Shown: one piece after another, positions 25,717 to 34,876 of the stretch
Position numbering within the stretch: position 1 is the first letter of the stretch
Layout of the letters: each line of letters begins with the position of its first letter
Source: Porphyromonas loveana
Lineage (GTDB): Bacteria; Bacteroidota; Bacteroidia; Bacteroidales; Porphyromonadaceae
Length of the DNA stretch: 64,000 nucleotides
NCBI RefSeq assembly: GCF_003096695.1
Contig: NZ_QEKY01000002.1
Span: 141,313 to 205,312 of the forward strand
Direction: 5' to 3'
Made by a program: the position numbers and the translations under genes
Notes under the pieces: model-generated
What the model was told of the DNA's origin: nothing
Seen by the model: the letters and a program-made list of their open reading frames with translations, nothing else
Databases searched by the model: none

Positions 25717-26820
25717 ATGTTTGTTTACACACTTCTTATTGTGCTAGCGATTATTGCAGCGGTGATCTCTTCTTCTGATACGATTACAAGTCAGAACAAA
25801 AGATTAGCTCTCATTGTATGCATGGGTTTTGCTGCTTTGCTTGCTGCCTGTCGAGATATGATTGGAGGTTATGATGTATACATGTATTCTCGTTATTTCG
25901 AAGAGGTACTTTCCCTTTCCGCAATAGGAAATGGTGAGATACAAAATATATACGGTTATGAGCCTCTTTACTTATTTTTTAACATGATAATTAAAACATT
26001 TACAGATGATAAATATGTATTATTCTTCGTCCTAGCTATACTTTCATATGGTCTTCTTTATCGCAACGTCAGAAGGCATGAATATGCAGGTTTAGTCCTT
26101 ATTCTGATGCTAGCGAAATTTACCCTTCCAAGTTATGCCTACCTTAGGCAGTTCTTATCGCTCTGTATCCTTTGGGCCGGGCTCGTTTTGTTGGAGCAAG
26201 AGAAACCCTATCGCTATCTGTTAGTCGTCATCATCGCATCTCTTTTTCATTACACAGCAGCTATTGCAGCTATTGCAGTATTCTTTCGTAAAAAAGCAAT
26301 GCCAATTGGGATTGTAATTGCTATTTTTACAGGTAGTTTTATTTTAGGGCAGATCGGTGGCACAAAAATCCTCGGAGCTCTGATAGGAGAAACAACGGGT
26401 AGTGAAAAACTAACAATGTATTCACTGATTGAAGAAGAATCCACTCACTTATTGCATTTAATTGAATGTGTAACGGTTGGCATTTTTCTCTGCATACAAT
26501 ACAAAAGAGTCTCTGCTTTAACACCACCTCTTTACTTAAATCTATTAATACTCTATATTGCCACAACGCTATTTACCCTCAAGGATCCGGGTATGCAGCG
26601 AATCCATTGGTTCTTTTTTATTGGCTATGCTGTCTCTGTTTCACATTTCATAAAATTAGTTATTCGAAAAGAAAAATTCATCATTGTATCTTTGATTCTT
26701 CTGTATAGTACTGCTCTTTTTTATAAAGAATTAATTGTTCGAGATGGAGGAAGCTATGTTCCCTATAAGGCATTTTTCATAGAAGGAGAACATAGCAATA
26801 AATGGTCAGAACTTGACTAA
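25717..26820 (+). CDS. wzy: EpsG/Wzy-type polysaccharide polymerase
   Basis: Encodes 367 residues with about 9-11 hydrophobic segments. After the first helix, CRDMIGGYDVYMYSRYFEEVL and YGYEPLYLFFNMIIK are the typical EpsG-family pattern of a periplasmic loop followed by a membrane helix; LPSYAYLRQFLSLCILW and LVVIIASLFHYTAAIAAIAV further match the family. It probably polymerises O-units in the Wzx/Wzy route. Locus position between glycosyltransferases supports this. Confidence 0.82.
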   Translation: MFVYTLLIVLAIIAAVISSSDTITSQNKRLALIVCMGFAALLAACRDMIGGYDVYMYSRYFEEVLSLSAIGNGEIQNIYGYEPLYLFFNMIIKTFTDDKYVLFFVLAILSYGLLYRNVRRHEYAGLVLILMLAKFTLPSYAYLRQFLSLCILWAGLVLLEQEKPYRYLLVVIIASLFHYTAAIAAIAVFFRKKAMPIGIVIAIFTGSFILGQIGGTKILGALIGETTGSEKLTMYSLIEEESTHLLHLIECVTVGIFLCIQYKRVSALTPPLYLNLLILYIATTLFTLKDPGMQRIHWFFFIGYAVSVSHFIKLVIRKEKFIIVSLILLYSTALFYKELIVRDGGSYVPYKAFFIEGEHSNKWSELD

Positions 26821-26837
26821 TAATATATTTTTCAAAT

Positions 26838-27923
26838 ATGAAAATTTTACATATTATTACCTCTCTTGCAATTGGAGGTGCAGAGAAGCTAATGGTTGAT
26901 TTGTTGCCAAGATTGCAGCAAAGAGGTTGCTCTGTGGATTTATTCGTTTTGGACGGTCACGAAACACCATTCATGCAGGAATTACGAAAGGCGAATATCA
27001 ACGTTATCATCTCTGCAATCGGAGAATCAGTCTATAACCCACGGCATATCCTACGGTTACGGCGTATAATTGGCAGCTATGACATTGTTCATTCGCATAA
27101 TTACTCTCCACAACTTTTTGCAGCCATTGCAAGTATCGAAAAAAAAGTGATATTGTGCACAACTGAGCACAGCTCTTCGAATCGCAGGCGTAGCTTATTC
27201 TGGTTTAGACCAATTGACAAATGGATGTATCAGAGATATCATAAGATAATATGTATATCTGATCAGACAGAAGAAAACCTTCGAAAGCACTTAAGAACAA
27301 ATATTCCTACAATACAGACCATCTACAATGGAGTAGATATCCAAAAGTATGCACAAGCCTATCCTTCCGATGAAATTCAGTCTAAATTTTTAGGCAAAAA
27401 GGTTATTTCTATGGTTGCAGGCTTTCGAGCTGCAAAAGATCATAAGACCTTGATTGAATCAATGAGATATCTTCCGATAGACTACCATTTATTGCTTGTT
27501 GGAACAGGCATTACACAGGAAGACTGCAAGGACTATGTTAAGCAGTTAAAATTAGGTGAACGTGTACATTTTTTAGGAGCACGGATTGATATACCCAATA
27601 TTCTTAAAGCATCTACAGTTAAAGTAATTTCGTCTCATTGGGAGGGATTTGGTTTAGTATCTGTGGAAGCGATGGCCGCCGAAATACCTGTTATTGCATC
27701 CGATGTACCAGGTTTATCGACTATTGTTGGTAATGCTGGCATCTTATTCCCCAAGGGCGATGCAAAATCATTGGCTCATGAAATACAAAGAGCTTGTGAA
27801 GATATAAGGTGGCGAGAATCACTCATCCTGAGAGGAAAAGAACGAGCCAAGCAGTTCGACATTGAAACAATGACCAATAATTATTATCAACTTTACTTAT
27901 CTTTTTCAAAAATCAATAAGTGA
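26838..27923 (+). CDS. Family 4 glycosyltransferase
   Basis: Encodes 361 residues of the GT-B fold. N-terminal IITSLAIGGAEKLMVDLLP, then ILCTTEHSSSNRRR, IYNGVDIQKY and the C-terminal donor site HWEGFGLVSVEAMAAEIPVI, with the Ex7E glutamates of GT4. A cytoplasmic, membrane-associated enzyme that adds a sugar to the O-unit. The last gene of the markedly A/T-rich part together with the front of the next. Confidence 0.87.
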   Translation: MKILHIITSLAIGGAEKLMVDLLPRLQQRGCSVDLFVLDGHETPFMQELRKANINVIISAIGESVYNPRHILRLRRIIGSYDIVHSHNYSPQLFAAIASIEKKVILCTTEHSSSNRRRSLFWFRPIDKWMYQRYHKIICISDQTEENLRKHLRTNIPTIQTIYNGVDIQKYAQAYPSDEIQSKFLGKKVISMVAGFRAAKDHKTLIESMRYLPIDYHLLLVGTGITQEDCKDYVKQLKLGERVHFLGARIDIPNILKASTVKVISSHWEGFGLVSVEAMAAEIPVIASDVPGLSTIVGNAGILFPKGDAKSLAHEIQRACEDIRWRESLILRGKERAKQFDIETMTNNYYQLYLSFSKINK

Positions 27924-27924
27924 G

Positions 27925-29082
27925 ATGAGACTGCATCGAAACACCCTTTTACGCATCGTAACCACATCCGGTTCCTTTAGTCTTCTCAAAGGACAACTCC
28001 GCTTCCTCAGCCAAAAGGGATGGAATGTGATTGGTGTTGCCGGTGAACCCGAAAACAGATTGCAACAATTAACAGAAGCGGAAGGTATTACCTCTATTTT
28101 TATTCCTCACTTAGTCCGGCCTATCAGTCCTGCGAATGACTTGAAAGCGTTCCTTGAATTGATCCGAGCTATCAAGAAGGAGAAACCTTTGATTGTACAT
28201 GCCAATACACCCAAAGGCTCTCTCCTTGGAATGCTCGCTGCATGGTATTGTCGCGTACCTCACCGCATCTATACGGTAACAGGCCTCAGATTTGAGACCG
28301 CAACAGGATTGTTTCGCCGATTGCTCATCGCTATGGAACGCATTACCTGCTTGTGTGCCACGAAGGTAATCCCCGAGGGAGACGGTGTAGCAGCAACACT
28401 TCGACGAGAACGCATTACAGCTAAGCCACTGAAAAAGATACTGAATGGTAATATCAATGGGGTTGACTTAGAATACTACTCCCGAAATCAAAGCTTAGAG
28501 GAAGCAGCCAGACAGATCAAAGCAAAAATAGGAGAAGGTTTTACCTTTATCTTTGTGGGGCGCATTGTTCGAGACAAAGGTATTATAGAACTTATTGAGG
28601 CTTTCCAGAGACTGCAAAAAGAACATTCCGAATGTCGATTGGTATTGCTTGGGAGACAAGAACCAGACTTAGATCCAATACGCCCATCAACACTTCAAGC
28701 AATCAAAGATAATCCCGCTATATTCGAAGCTGGCTGGCAAAACGATGTTCGCCCTTGGCTTGCCGCTGCAGATGCTTTGGCGTTTCCAAGTTATCGGGAA
28801 GGCTTCCCCAACGTCGTTATGCAGGCCGGAGCCATGAGCTTGCCCTCAATAGTAACAGACATCAATGGATGTAACGAAATCATTATAGAAGGAGAAAATG
28901 GTTACATCGTACCACCTCGCGACCCGCAAGCTCTATATCAAAGGATGAAAAATATGGTCGAAGACACTGCAACAACAAAAATGATGGCACAAAAGGCTCG
29001 CCCACTCATAGCTGAACGCTATGAACAACAAGCGGTTTGGGAGGCGATCCTATCCGAATACCAAAAACTAACTAAACAATAG
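27925..29082 (+). CDS. Family 4 glycosyltransferase
   Basis: Encodes 385 residues and starts two bases after the previous stop (TGAGATG). The N-terminal TSGSFSLLKGQLRFLSQKGW, the middle VHANTPKGSLLGMLAAW, and the donor-site YREGFPNVVMQAGAMSLPSI and NGYIVPPRDP mark GT4. Relatives in Bacteroidetes often sit directly before an initiating PglC-like transferase, as here, and may add the second sugar. Base composition rises towards that of the core genome. Confidence 0.87.
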   Translation: MRLHRNTLLRIVTTSGSFSLLKGQLRFLSQKGWNVIGVAGEPENRLQQLTEAEGITSIFIPHLVRPISPANDLKAFLELIRAIKKEKPLIVHANTPKGSLLGMLAAWYCRVPHRIYTVTGLRFETATGLFRRLLIAMERITCLCATKVIPEGDGVAATLRRERITAKPLKKILNGNINGVDLEYYSRNQSLEEAARQIKAKIGEGFTFIFVGRIVRDKGIIELIEAFQRLQKEHSECRLVLLGRQEPDLDPIRPSTLQAIKDNPAIFEAGWQNDVRPWLAAADALAFPSYREGFPNVVMQAGAMSLPSIVTDINGCNEIIIEGENGYIVPPRDPQALYQRMKNMVEDTATTKMMAQKARPLIAERYEQQAVWEAILSEYQKLTKQ

Positions 29083-29085
29083 GAA

Positions 29086-29721
29086 ATGTACAGGAACGGA
29101 ATAAAACGGGTATTGGACTTTTGTTTGGCCTTAATCGCTCTCTTAGTGTTGTCGCCCCTTCTCTTGGTGATAACAATCTGGTTGCATTTTGCCAATAAAG
29201 GAGCCGGCACCTTCTTTACACAAGAAAGACCGGGGAAGGATGAAAAAATATTTAAGCTCTACAAGTTCAAGAGCATGACGGATGAAAGAGATACAGACGG
29301 AAAGCTCCTGCCTGATGCAGAGAGATTGACTCCGGTTGGGCGTTTTATCCGTAAGACCTCACTAGATGAACTTCCTCAACTCTGGAATGTGCTAAAAGGA
29401 GACATGGCTTTGATAGGCCCTCGCCCACTGTTGCCAGAGTATCTGCCATATTACACAGAGCGCGAACGCTTACGCCATACAGTACGACCGGGCATGTCGG
29501 GCTGGGCTCAGATCAATGGTCGTAACAATGTGACTTGGAATCAGAAGTTAGAGCTTGATGCATACTATGTGGAGCATCTTAGCCTTGGGACGGACTTCCG
29601 TGTGATTATTACTACAATTAGGAATATTCTGAGCGGCAGCAAAGATGTGAACGTAGTACCAAGTGCCGTAAAAGGCATGGGAAAACTGAATGAAGAACGT
29701 GTCGATCGTAAGTTGAGATGA
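29086..29721 (+). CDS. PglC-like initiating phosphoglycosyl transferase
   Basis: Encodes 211 residues. An N-terminal reentrant hydrophobic helix (RVLDFCLALIALLVLSPLLL) is followed by the small catalytic domain of monotopic phosphoglycosyl transferases: FTQERPGKDEKIFKLYKFKSM, the catalytic DE in TSLDELPQLWNVLKGDM, IGPRPLLPEYLPYYT and the RPGMSGWAQINGRN motif. It transfers a phospho-sugar to undecaprenyl phosphate and so begins O-unit assembly. The small size fits PglC, where the substrate is often a UDP-diacetamido sugar. The stop overlaps the next start (ATGA). Confidence 0.9.
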   Translation: MYRNGIKRVLDFCLALIALLVLSPLLLVITIWLHFANKGAGTFFTQERPGKDEKIFKLYKFKSMTDERDTDGKLLPDAERLTPVGRFIRKTSLDELPQLWNVLKGDMALIGPRPLLPEYLPYYTERERLRHTVRPGMSGWAQINGRNNVTWNQKLELDAYYVEHLSLGTDFRVIITTIRNILSGSKDVNVVPSAVKGMGKLNEERVDRKLR

Positions 29722-30218
29722 TAGCAAGAAGACTGGAAGAACAGGATTTGCAGTTGCGTGTAACGTGGATGAACAACCCGATAGTTTCTAACAATATGCA
29801 CTTTGAGACACCTGTGATGATGGAGAATACCATCAAGTGGTTTCAAGGCAATATTGGCAATGAGAAACGTGTGGATTTGGTCTTCGAGGAAGAAGGCCGA
29901 ATCGTGGCTTTTGGCGGTCTAACGAGGATCAATCGAGAGATCAACAAGGCTGAACTATACATTTTTGTAAACCCTGAATCACAGAAGGTTGGCATCGGGA
30001 CAAGAGCAACGAAGATATTATGCAAATATGGATTTGAGAAATTGGGGCTCAACAAAATTCACTTGGAGACTAATGAGGACAACAAAGCTGCACAAAATGT
30101 GTACAAGAAATGTGGATTTAAATTGGAAGGTATACTTCGAGAGGAATACTGCACTAATAACGGACATATGTTGAGTCGCATGTATTACGGACTCTTAAGA
30201 GGTGAACTCAATGAATAA
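29718..30218 (+). CDS. RimL-type GNAT acetyltransferase in the polysaccharide operon
   Basis: Encodes 166 residues. The GNAT fold is visible from KAELYIFVNPESQKVGIGTRA (acetyl-CoA loop QKVGIGT), KIHLETNEDNKAAQNVYKKCGF and the final EGILREEYCTNNGHM. It overlaps the preceding transferase by 4 nt, so it belongs to the operon. By analogy with PseH-like enzymes in flagellin-sugar pathways it may acetylate an amino group on a nucleotide sugar; protein N-terminal acetylation is the other option. Not resolved by sequence. Confidence 0.82.
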   Translation: MIARRLEEQDLQLRVTWMNNPIVSNNMHFETPVMMENTIKWFQGNIGNEKRVDLVFEEEGRIVAFGGLTRINREINKAELYIFVNPESQKVGIGTRATKILCKYGFEKLGLNKIHLETNEDNKAAQNVYKKCGFKLEGILREEYCTNNGHMLSRMYYGLLRGELNE

Positions 30219-31128
30219 TACATTTCTGATTCACGAAAACTACACAATCAATGGCCAAAGGCTGAAAATTGTGCGCGATGATATTTTCCCCTTTATAGGC
30301 GGTGGCAATAAGGCGCGCAAAGCTGTGGCTTACGAGAAATTCCTCAAGGAGGAAGGCTATAATGCTATCGTGACGTGTGGTGGAGTTCAAAGTAACCATA
30401 ACAGAGCGATGGCACTGATGTGTGCAAAAAACAGATGGAAATGTCATCTTTGCATTCAGGGATCGAAAGAGCGGTTTGCAGAAGAAAAAGGCAATGCTTT
30501 GCTCGATCGTCTAAGTGGTGCTGAGTGTGAGCTTATCAATCCGGAAGATACAGCAACTGCAATGGATAGAGCCATGGAAGATCTCAGAGCAAGAGGATAT
30601 AATCCATTCTATGTAATAGGCGGTGGCCATAATCTATCTGGAGGCACCTGCTTTGTGGAGGCTGTACAGGAATTGAAACGCCAATGTGATGAGGAGGGTT
30701 GGAAACCTGACTATCTGTTTCTCGCCTCGGGTACTGGTAGTACACAAGCAGGTATCCAAGTGGGACTCGACATGGTAGGATGGGGAGACGTAAAGTGTGT
30801 TGGCATTTCAGTAGCTCGCAAAAAAGAAAAAGGAATACAAGTGATAGCTGAGTTTGCAAATATGCTAGCAACCCATTATGGTCTAGAGAAGGATTACAAA
30901 GACAGGATTCTCTTTAACACCGATTATCTTTTTGGGGGGTATGAAAATTATACTGATGAAATGAAAGACTATCTTGATGGCATAATGAAGCAATCAGGAC
31001 TTGTTTTCGACACAACCTATTCGGGCAAGGGCTTCTGGGGCATGATGCAAGAGATAGAAAAATGTCGACTGTGGAATAAGAAAATCTTATTTTGGCACAC
31101 TGGAGGCATTATGAACATAATGAAGTGA
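30211..31128 (+). CDS. PLP enzyme of the ACC deaminase/D-cysteine desulfhydrase family
   Basis: Encodes 305 residues of fold-type II. The PLP lysine is in IGGGNKARKAVAYE, followed by CGGVQSNHNRA (the SNH motif), FLASGTGSTQAGIQVGL for phosphate binding and the C-terminal FDTTYSGKGFWGM and ILFWHTGG. Family members act on D-cysteine, 1-aminocyclopropane carboxylate or other small D-amino acids. A GTG at 30202 is in frame, but the ATG at 30211 has a good ribosome site (AGAGGTG) six bases before it. Presence in a polysaccharide operon is unusual and suggests it makes or uses an amino acid attached to the glycan. Confidence 0.85.
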   Translation: MNNTFLIHENYTINGQRLKIVRDDIFPFIGGGNKARKAVAYEKFLKEEGYNAIVTCGGVQSNHNRAMALMCAKNRWKCHLCIQGSKERFAEEKGNALLDRLSGAECELINPEDTATAMDRAMEDLRARGYNPFYVIGGGHNLSGGTCFVEAVQELKRQCDEEGWKPDYLFLASGTGSTQAGIQVGLDMVGWGDVKCVGISVARKKEKGIQVIAEFANMLATHYGLEKDYKDRILFNTDYLFGGYENYTDEMKDYLDGIMKQSGLVFDTTYSGKGFWGMMQEIEKCRLWNKKILFWHTGGIMNIMK

Positions 31129-31147
31129 ATAAGAGAAATAGATAACC

Positions 31148-32161
31148 ATGAATATTCTTTTCACTTGTGCGGGCAGACGCACATATCTACTGAAGTATTT
31201 CAAAGAGAATCTGTCTGACGGAGATAAGGTGGTGGCTACAGATATGCAACTGAGTGCGCCAGCATTGCAAGTTGCTGATGTGAAGTTGCAGGTACCTGCC
31301 GTATATGATCCCGAATACGTGAATATGACGCTCCGCATCTGTGAAGAGCAGAAGATCGATGCGCTCTTCTCGTTGAACGATCTAGAGCTGCCTATCTTGG
31401 CAGAGAATAAGGCGAGATTTGAGACCCTTGGCGTGAAAGTGATCGTGAGTGACCCCAAGGTGATAGACATCGCCTTCGATAAGTACAAAACGGCTCAGTG
31501 GGTAGAGTCTTTGGGTTTGACTACACCTAAAACATACGTCCGTCTAAAGGATGCTAAGGTGGCATTGGCTGCGGGCGAGGTTGCATTTCCACTGTTCATG
31601 AAGCCACGTTGGGGTTCCGGGTCTATCGGTCTTGAGAGCATTGCGGACATGGAGGAACTAGACATTTATTACGGCCTACTGATGAAGAAAGTCAAGAAAA
31701 CAATTCTTGCTACGGCTTCGACAGGGGATGAATATATCATGATTCAGGAGAAGTTGACAGGCAACGAATTTGGTTTGGATATCATGAACGACCTAAAAGG
31801 CAAGAACGTGGGCGTGAGTGTGAAGCAGAAATTGGCGATGCGTTCGGGCGAGACCGACAAGGCCATTACGGTGGATCTGCCTGGAGTACGCGAAATAGGC
31901 CATAGAATAGGAGAGGCTCTGGGGCACATCGGCAACCTTGATGTAGACATTATGCAGAGAGCGAACGGAGACTACTGTGTACTAGAGTTAAATCCTCGTT
32001 TTGGTGGTGGCTTTCCTTTCTCATACGAAGCTGGCGTGAACCTGCCAAAGGCATTAATTCAGTGGATCAAGGGCGAGGATGTAGACCCTTCCATCCTCCA
32101 ACCTCAGTACGGTCGCATGTTCTCCAAAAACGACTACTTGGTAGAAATTAAAAATATATAA
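31148..32161 (+). CDS. ATP-grasp ligase of the CarB/PylC-like type
   Basis: Encodes 337 residues. An N-terminal Rossmann-like half (NILFTCAGRRTYLLKYFKEN, VVATDMQLSAPAL) precedes the ATP-grasp half: FPLFMKPRWGSGSIGL, then EYIMIQEKLTGNEFGLDI and the metal-binding LELNPRFGGGFPFSYEAG. ATP-grasp enzymes of this type join a carboxylate to an amine through an acyl phosphate. It starts 19 bases after the PLP enzyme. The likely job is to add an amino acid or another carboxylate to an amino sugar; the substrates are inferred from context only. Confidence 0.85.
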   Translation: MNILFTCAGRRTYLLKYFKENLSDGDKVVATDMQLSAPALQVADVKLQVPAVYDPEYVNMTLRICEEQKIDALFSLNDLELPILAENKARFETLGVKVIVSDPKVIDIAFDKYKTAQWVESLGLTTPKTYVRLKDAKVALAAGEVAFPLFMKPRWGSGSIGLESIADMEELDIYYGLLMKKVKKTILATASTGDEYIMIQEKLTGNEFGLDIMNDLKGKNVGVSVKQKLAMRSGETDKAITVDLPGVREIGHRIGEALGHIGNLDVDIMQRANGDYCVLELNPRFGGGFPFSYEAGVNLPKALIQWIKGEDVDPSILQPQYGRMFSKNDYLVEIKNI

Positions 32162-32256
32162 GTACAGGAAGAGCAGAGACTTATTATTCAATACAGTACA
32201 TGCAACATAATTGCAAACTAGAAGTATTACTATCCTGTCAATAAGATACTGAAAAA

Positions 32257-33399
32257 ATGGAAAAGAAGAGAATCTGGCTATCGCTGGCTGAGATGGGCGG
32301 CGAGGAGCAACGATTTATACAAGAGGCTTTCGACACGAATTGGGTAGTGCCTTTGGGGCCGAACGTAAACGGCTTCGAGGCTGATCTCGAAAGCTATCTC
32401 CAGATTGAGGGCAAGCGGGTCGTAGCCCTTAGTGCCGGCACTGCTGCCCTGCATTTGGGCTTGGTGATGCTGGGCGTAGGACGCGGCGATGAGGTGATCT
32501 GCCAGAGCTTTACGTTCTCGGCCTCGGCTAACCCCATCGTATATCAAGGAGCCAGTCCCATATTTGTCGATAGCGAACCTGACACTTGGAATATGGATCC
32601 GAAGGCCTTGGAAGCGGCTATCAAGGATCGCATAGCCAAGACGGGCAGAAAGCCGAAGGCAATTATCCCCGTACATCTATATGGTATGCCTGCTAAGATG
32701 GACGAGATCATGGCTATCGCACAAAAATATGACATCCCCGTTCTGGAAGATGCTGCCGAGGCAATAGGCTCCACCTACAAAGGGAGACGATGCGGCAGCT
32801 TCGGTGCCTACGGTGCCCTGTCGTTCAACGGCAACAAGATGATCACGACCTCCGGCGGGGGGGCGTTGGTCTGCCCCGATGGCGTGGCGGCCAAGTGGGT
32901 GATGTTCTATGCTACGCAGGCACGCGACGAAGCTCCGCATTATCAGCACAGCCACATAGGCTACAACTATCGCATGAGCAATATATGTGCCGGCATCGGA
33001 CGCGGGCAGATGCTCGTTCTGGAGCATCATATCGCCAAGAGAAAGCAGAATCACCGTCGCTATATGGAGCTACTCGCCGACGTAAAAGGCATCAGCGTCC
33101 TGGACAATCCGTCGTCGGACTTCGACTCCAACTTCTGGCTCACCTGCATAGTGGTCGATCCCGACGAAGCAGGCTTCAGCAGGGAAGAGGTGCGACTGGC
33201 ACTGGAGGCGGAGAATATCGAGAGTCGTCCGCTATGGAAGCCCATGCACCTACAGCCTGTCTTCAGCCAGTGCCCGTTCTACGGGGACGGGACGAGCGAA
33301 GCTCTCTTCAACGACGGGCTCTGCCTGCCGAGCGGTTCGCTCCTCGAAGAAGAGGATCTGGAACGCGTGTGTCGGGTGATCAAAGGATTGCCCCATTAG
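32257..33399 (+). CDS. porR: DegT/DnrJ/EryC1-type sugar aminotransferase (PorR/WbpE type)
   Basis: PLP enzyme of 380 residues that aminates a keto nucleotide sugar in the cytoplasm. The PLP lysine is K194 in LSFNGNKMITTSGGG; the front has RIWLSLAEMGGEEQRFIQEA and NWVVPLGPNVNGFE, followed by ALSAGTAALHLGL. It closely fits my memory of P. gingivalis PorR, needed for A-LPS and so for pigmentation and for anchoring of type IX-secreted gingipains. WbpE-like enzymes form the 3-amino group of UDP-GlcNAc3NAcA. It is the last sugar gene; queA follows 4 bases after its stop. A gap of 95 bases before the gene may hold its own promoter. Confidence 0.85.
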   Translation: MEKKRIWLSLAEMGGEEQRFIQEAFDTNWVVPLGPNVNGFEADLESYLQIEGKRVVALSAGTAALHLGLVMLGVGRGDEVICQSFTFSASANPIVYQGASPIFVDSEPDTWNMDPKALEAAIKDRIAKTGRKPKAIIPVHLYGMPAKMDEIMAIAQKYDIPVLEDAAEAIGSTYKGRRCGSFGAYGALSFNGNKMITTSGGGALVCPDGVAAKWVMFYATQARDEAPHYQHSHIGYNYRMSNICAGIGRGQMLVLEHHIAKRKQNHRRYMELLADVKGISVLDNPSSDFDSNFWLTCIVVDPDEAGFSREEVRLALEAENIESRPLWKPMHLQPVFSQCPFYGDGTSEALFNDGLCLPSGSLLEEEDLERVCRVIKGLPH

Positions 33400-33403
33400 C
33401 CCC

Positions 33404-34618
33404 ATGCGAACAAAGGACATCGCTATTGCCGATTACGACTATCCACTGCCAGAGGAGCGCATAGCCAAGCACGCCCTGCCCCAACGCGATGCCTGCAAGC
33501 TGCTCGTCTATGAGGGTGGCAGAATAACGGATGCGGTCTTCTCCCAACTGGCGGATCTGCTACCCGACAAGAGCATGCTGGTGCGGAACAACACCCGCGT
33601 GATCCGTGCGCGGCTGCTATTCAAAAAAGAGACAGGTGCAACGATAGAGGTATTCTGTCTGGAGCCGGTGGCTCCCGCCCAATATGAGCTGGCACTGACC
33701 TCGCGGGGGTCATGCGTCTGGAATTGTATGGTGGGCAATGCCAAACGATGGAAGTCGGGCGAATTGCTGATGGAGGTGCCGTCACCAGCAGGCAGATCGA
33801 TCATCCTGAAAGCCGTCCATGACGAGTCGGGCACCAACCATGTCCGCTTTAGCTGGGAGGACACAGCCTTCACCTTCGGCGACATACTGGAGCTGGCGGG
33901 CATACTCCCTATCCCACCCTACCTGAACCGCGAGACGGAGGAGGAGGACTTGGACACATACCAGACGGTCTATGCCGTGAACAAAGGGTCTGTGGCGGCT
34001 CCGACGGCGGGACTACACTTCACGGAAGAGGAGTTTGAGCGCCTGCGGGCGCGGGGTACGCCGGTGATCGACGTGACGCTGCATGTGGGTGCAGGCACCT
34101 TCCGTCCGGTCAAGAGCGAGACAATAGGCGAGCACCAAATGCACCGCGAGCTGATCGTCATCGAGCGGGCTTCGCTCGACGCACTCCTACATGAGGAGCG
34201 GACGATCGTGGCCGTGGGGACGACCTCGGTGCGCACGTTGGAGAGCTTGTATTGGCTGGGTAAGCGGCTGATCGCCTCGCCCGAAACACAGGAGGATGCA
34301 CTCCGCGTAGATCAATGGGAGGCGTACGAAGGAGCGGAAGAAAGCATCTCGCGGGCGGAGATCCTCCAAGCACTACTGCGCTGGATGGATAGGCAGGAGG
34401 CGGAGAAGCTCATCTTCCCGACGGAGATACTCATCGCGCCGGGCTATCGCTATCGAATGGTGGATGCGATGATCACGAACTTCCACCAGCCGCGGAGCAC
34501 GCTCCTGCTGCTGGTATCGGCCTTTATCGGGGAGGACTGGCAGCGGGTGTACAGGCATGCGCTGGAGACGGGGTATAGGTTCCTTAGTTATGGGGATGGG
34601 TCGTTGCTCATTCCATAG
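33404..34618 (+). CDS. queA: S-adenosylmethionine:tRNA ribosyltransferase-isomerase
   Basis: Makes epoxyqueuosine in the anticodon of GUN tRNAs by transferring a ribosyl group from SAM. The 404-residue protein has YDYPLPEERIAKHALPQRDACKLL at the front, LVRNNTRVIRARL, the middle GILPIPPYLNRETEEEDLDTYQTVYA, AAPTAGLHFTEE, VTLHVGAGTFRPV and the late MITNFHQPRSTLLLLVSAF, all QueA hallmarks. It is slightly longer than E. coli QueA (about 356) because of an insert near residues 280-310 (SPETQEDALRVDQWEAY). Only 4 bases separate it from porR, so it is read from the same transcript. Confidence 0.94.
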   Translation: MRTKDIAIADYDYPLPEERIAKHALPQRDACKLLVYEGGRITDAVFSQLADLLPDKSMLVRNNTRVIRARLLFKKETGATIEVFCLEPVAPAQYELALTSRGSCVWNCMVGNAKRWKSGELLMEVPSPAGRSIILKAVHDESGTNHVRFSWEDTAFTFGDILELAGILPIPPYLNRETEEEDLDTYQTVYAVNKGSVAAPTAGLHFTEEEFERLRARGTPVIDVTLHVGAGTFRPVKSETIGEHQMHRELIVIERASLDALLHEERTIVAVGTTSVRTLESLYWLGKRLIASPETQEDALRVDQWEAYEGAEESISRAEILQALLRWMDRQEAEKLIFPTEILIAPGYRYRMVDAMITNFHQPRSTLLLLVSAFIGEDWQRVYRHALETGYRFLSYGDGSLLIP

Positions 34619-34653
34619 GTTGTGTCGTTGTGTGATAACGGGTGAATAGCTGC

Positions 34654-34677
34654 GTTGCCTGCGAGATTCGAACTCAG
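34654..34677 (-). other. Possible tRNA 3'-end fragment
   Basis: On the minus strand CTGAGTTCGAATCTCGC resembles a tRNA T-arm (four of five stem pairs with a TTCGAAT loop) followed by AGGCAAC, as an acceptor strand would be. No matching 5' half or anticodon arm is found next to it, so it can only be a fragment, as left at some integration sites, or a chance match. Confidence 0.3.
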
Positions 34678-34820
34678 TCATATACGACAGCATATTCCTT
34701 CGCCCAAACTCTTGGCGCCTTGCTCTTCATCTCTTTCTGAACACCGCCATCCATCCGGCAGAGAGGGGCCTTGACTGTATCCGTTTCTAAAACAACAACG
34801 AAATATCTACAGTAAAGGGG

Positions 34821-34870
34821 AAAAAGGAGAGAGGCTGCGCCGAAACAGAAGTTTCAACGCAGCCTCTCTC
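34821..34870 (-). terminator. Terminator of the tRNA-Leu gene
   Basis: Perfect 13-bp arms (34827-34839 GAGAGAGGCTGCG and 34858-34870 CGCAGCCTCTCTC) flank an 18-base loop. Read on the minus strand the hairpin is followed by CTTTTTCCCC. It lies six bases beyond the tRNA 3' end. Confidence 0.88.
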
Positions 34871-34876
34871 AATATG

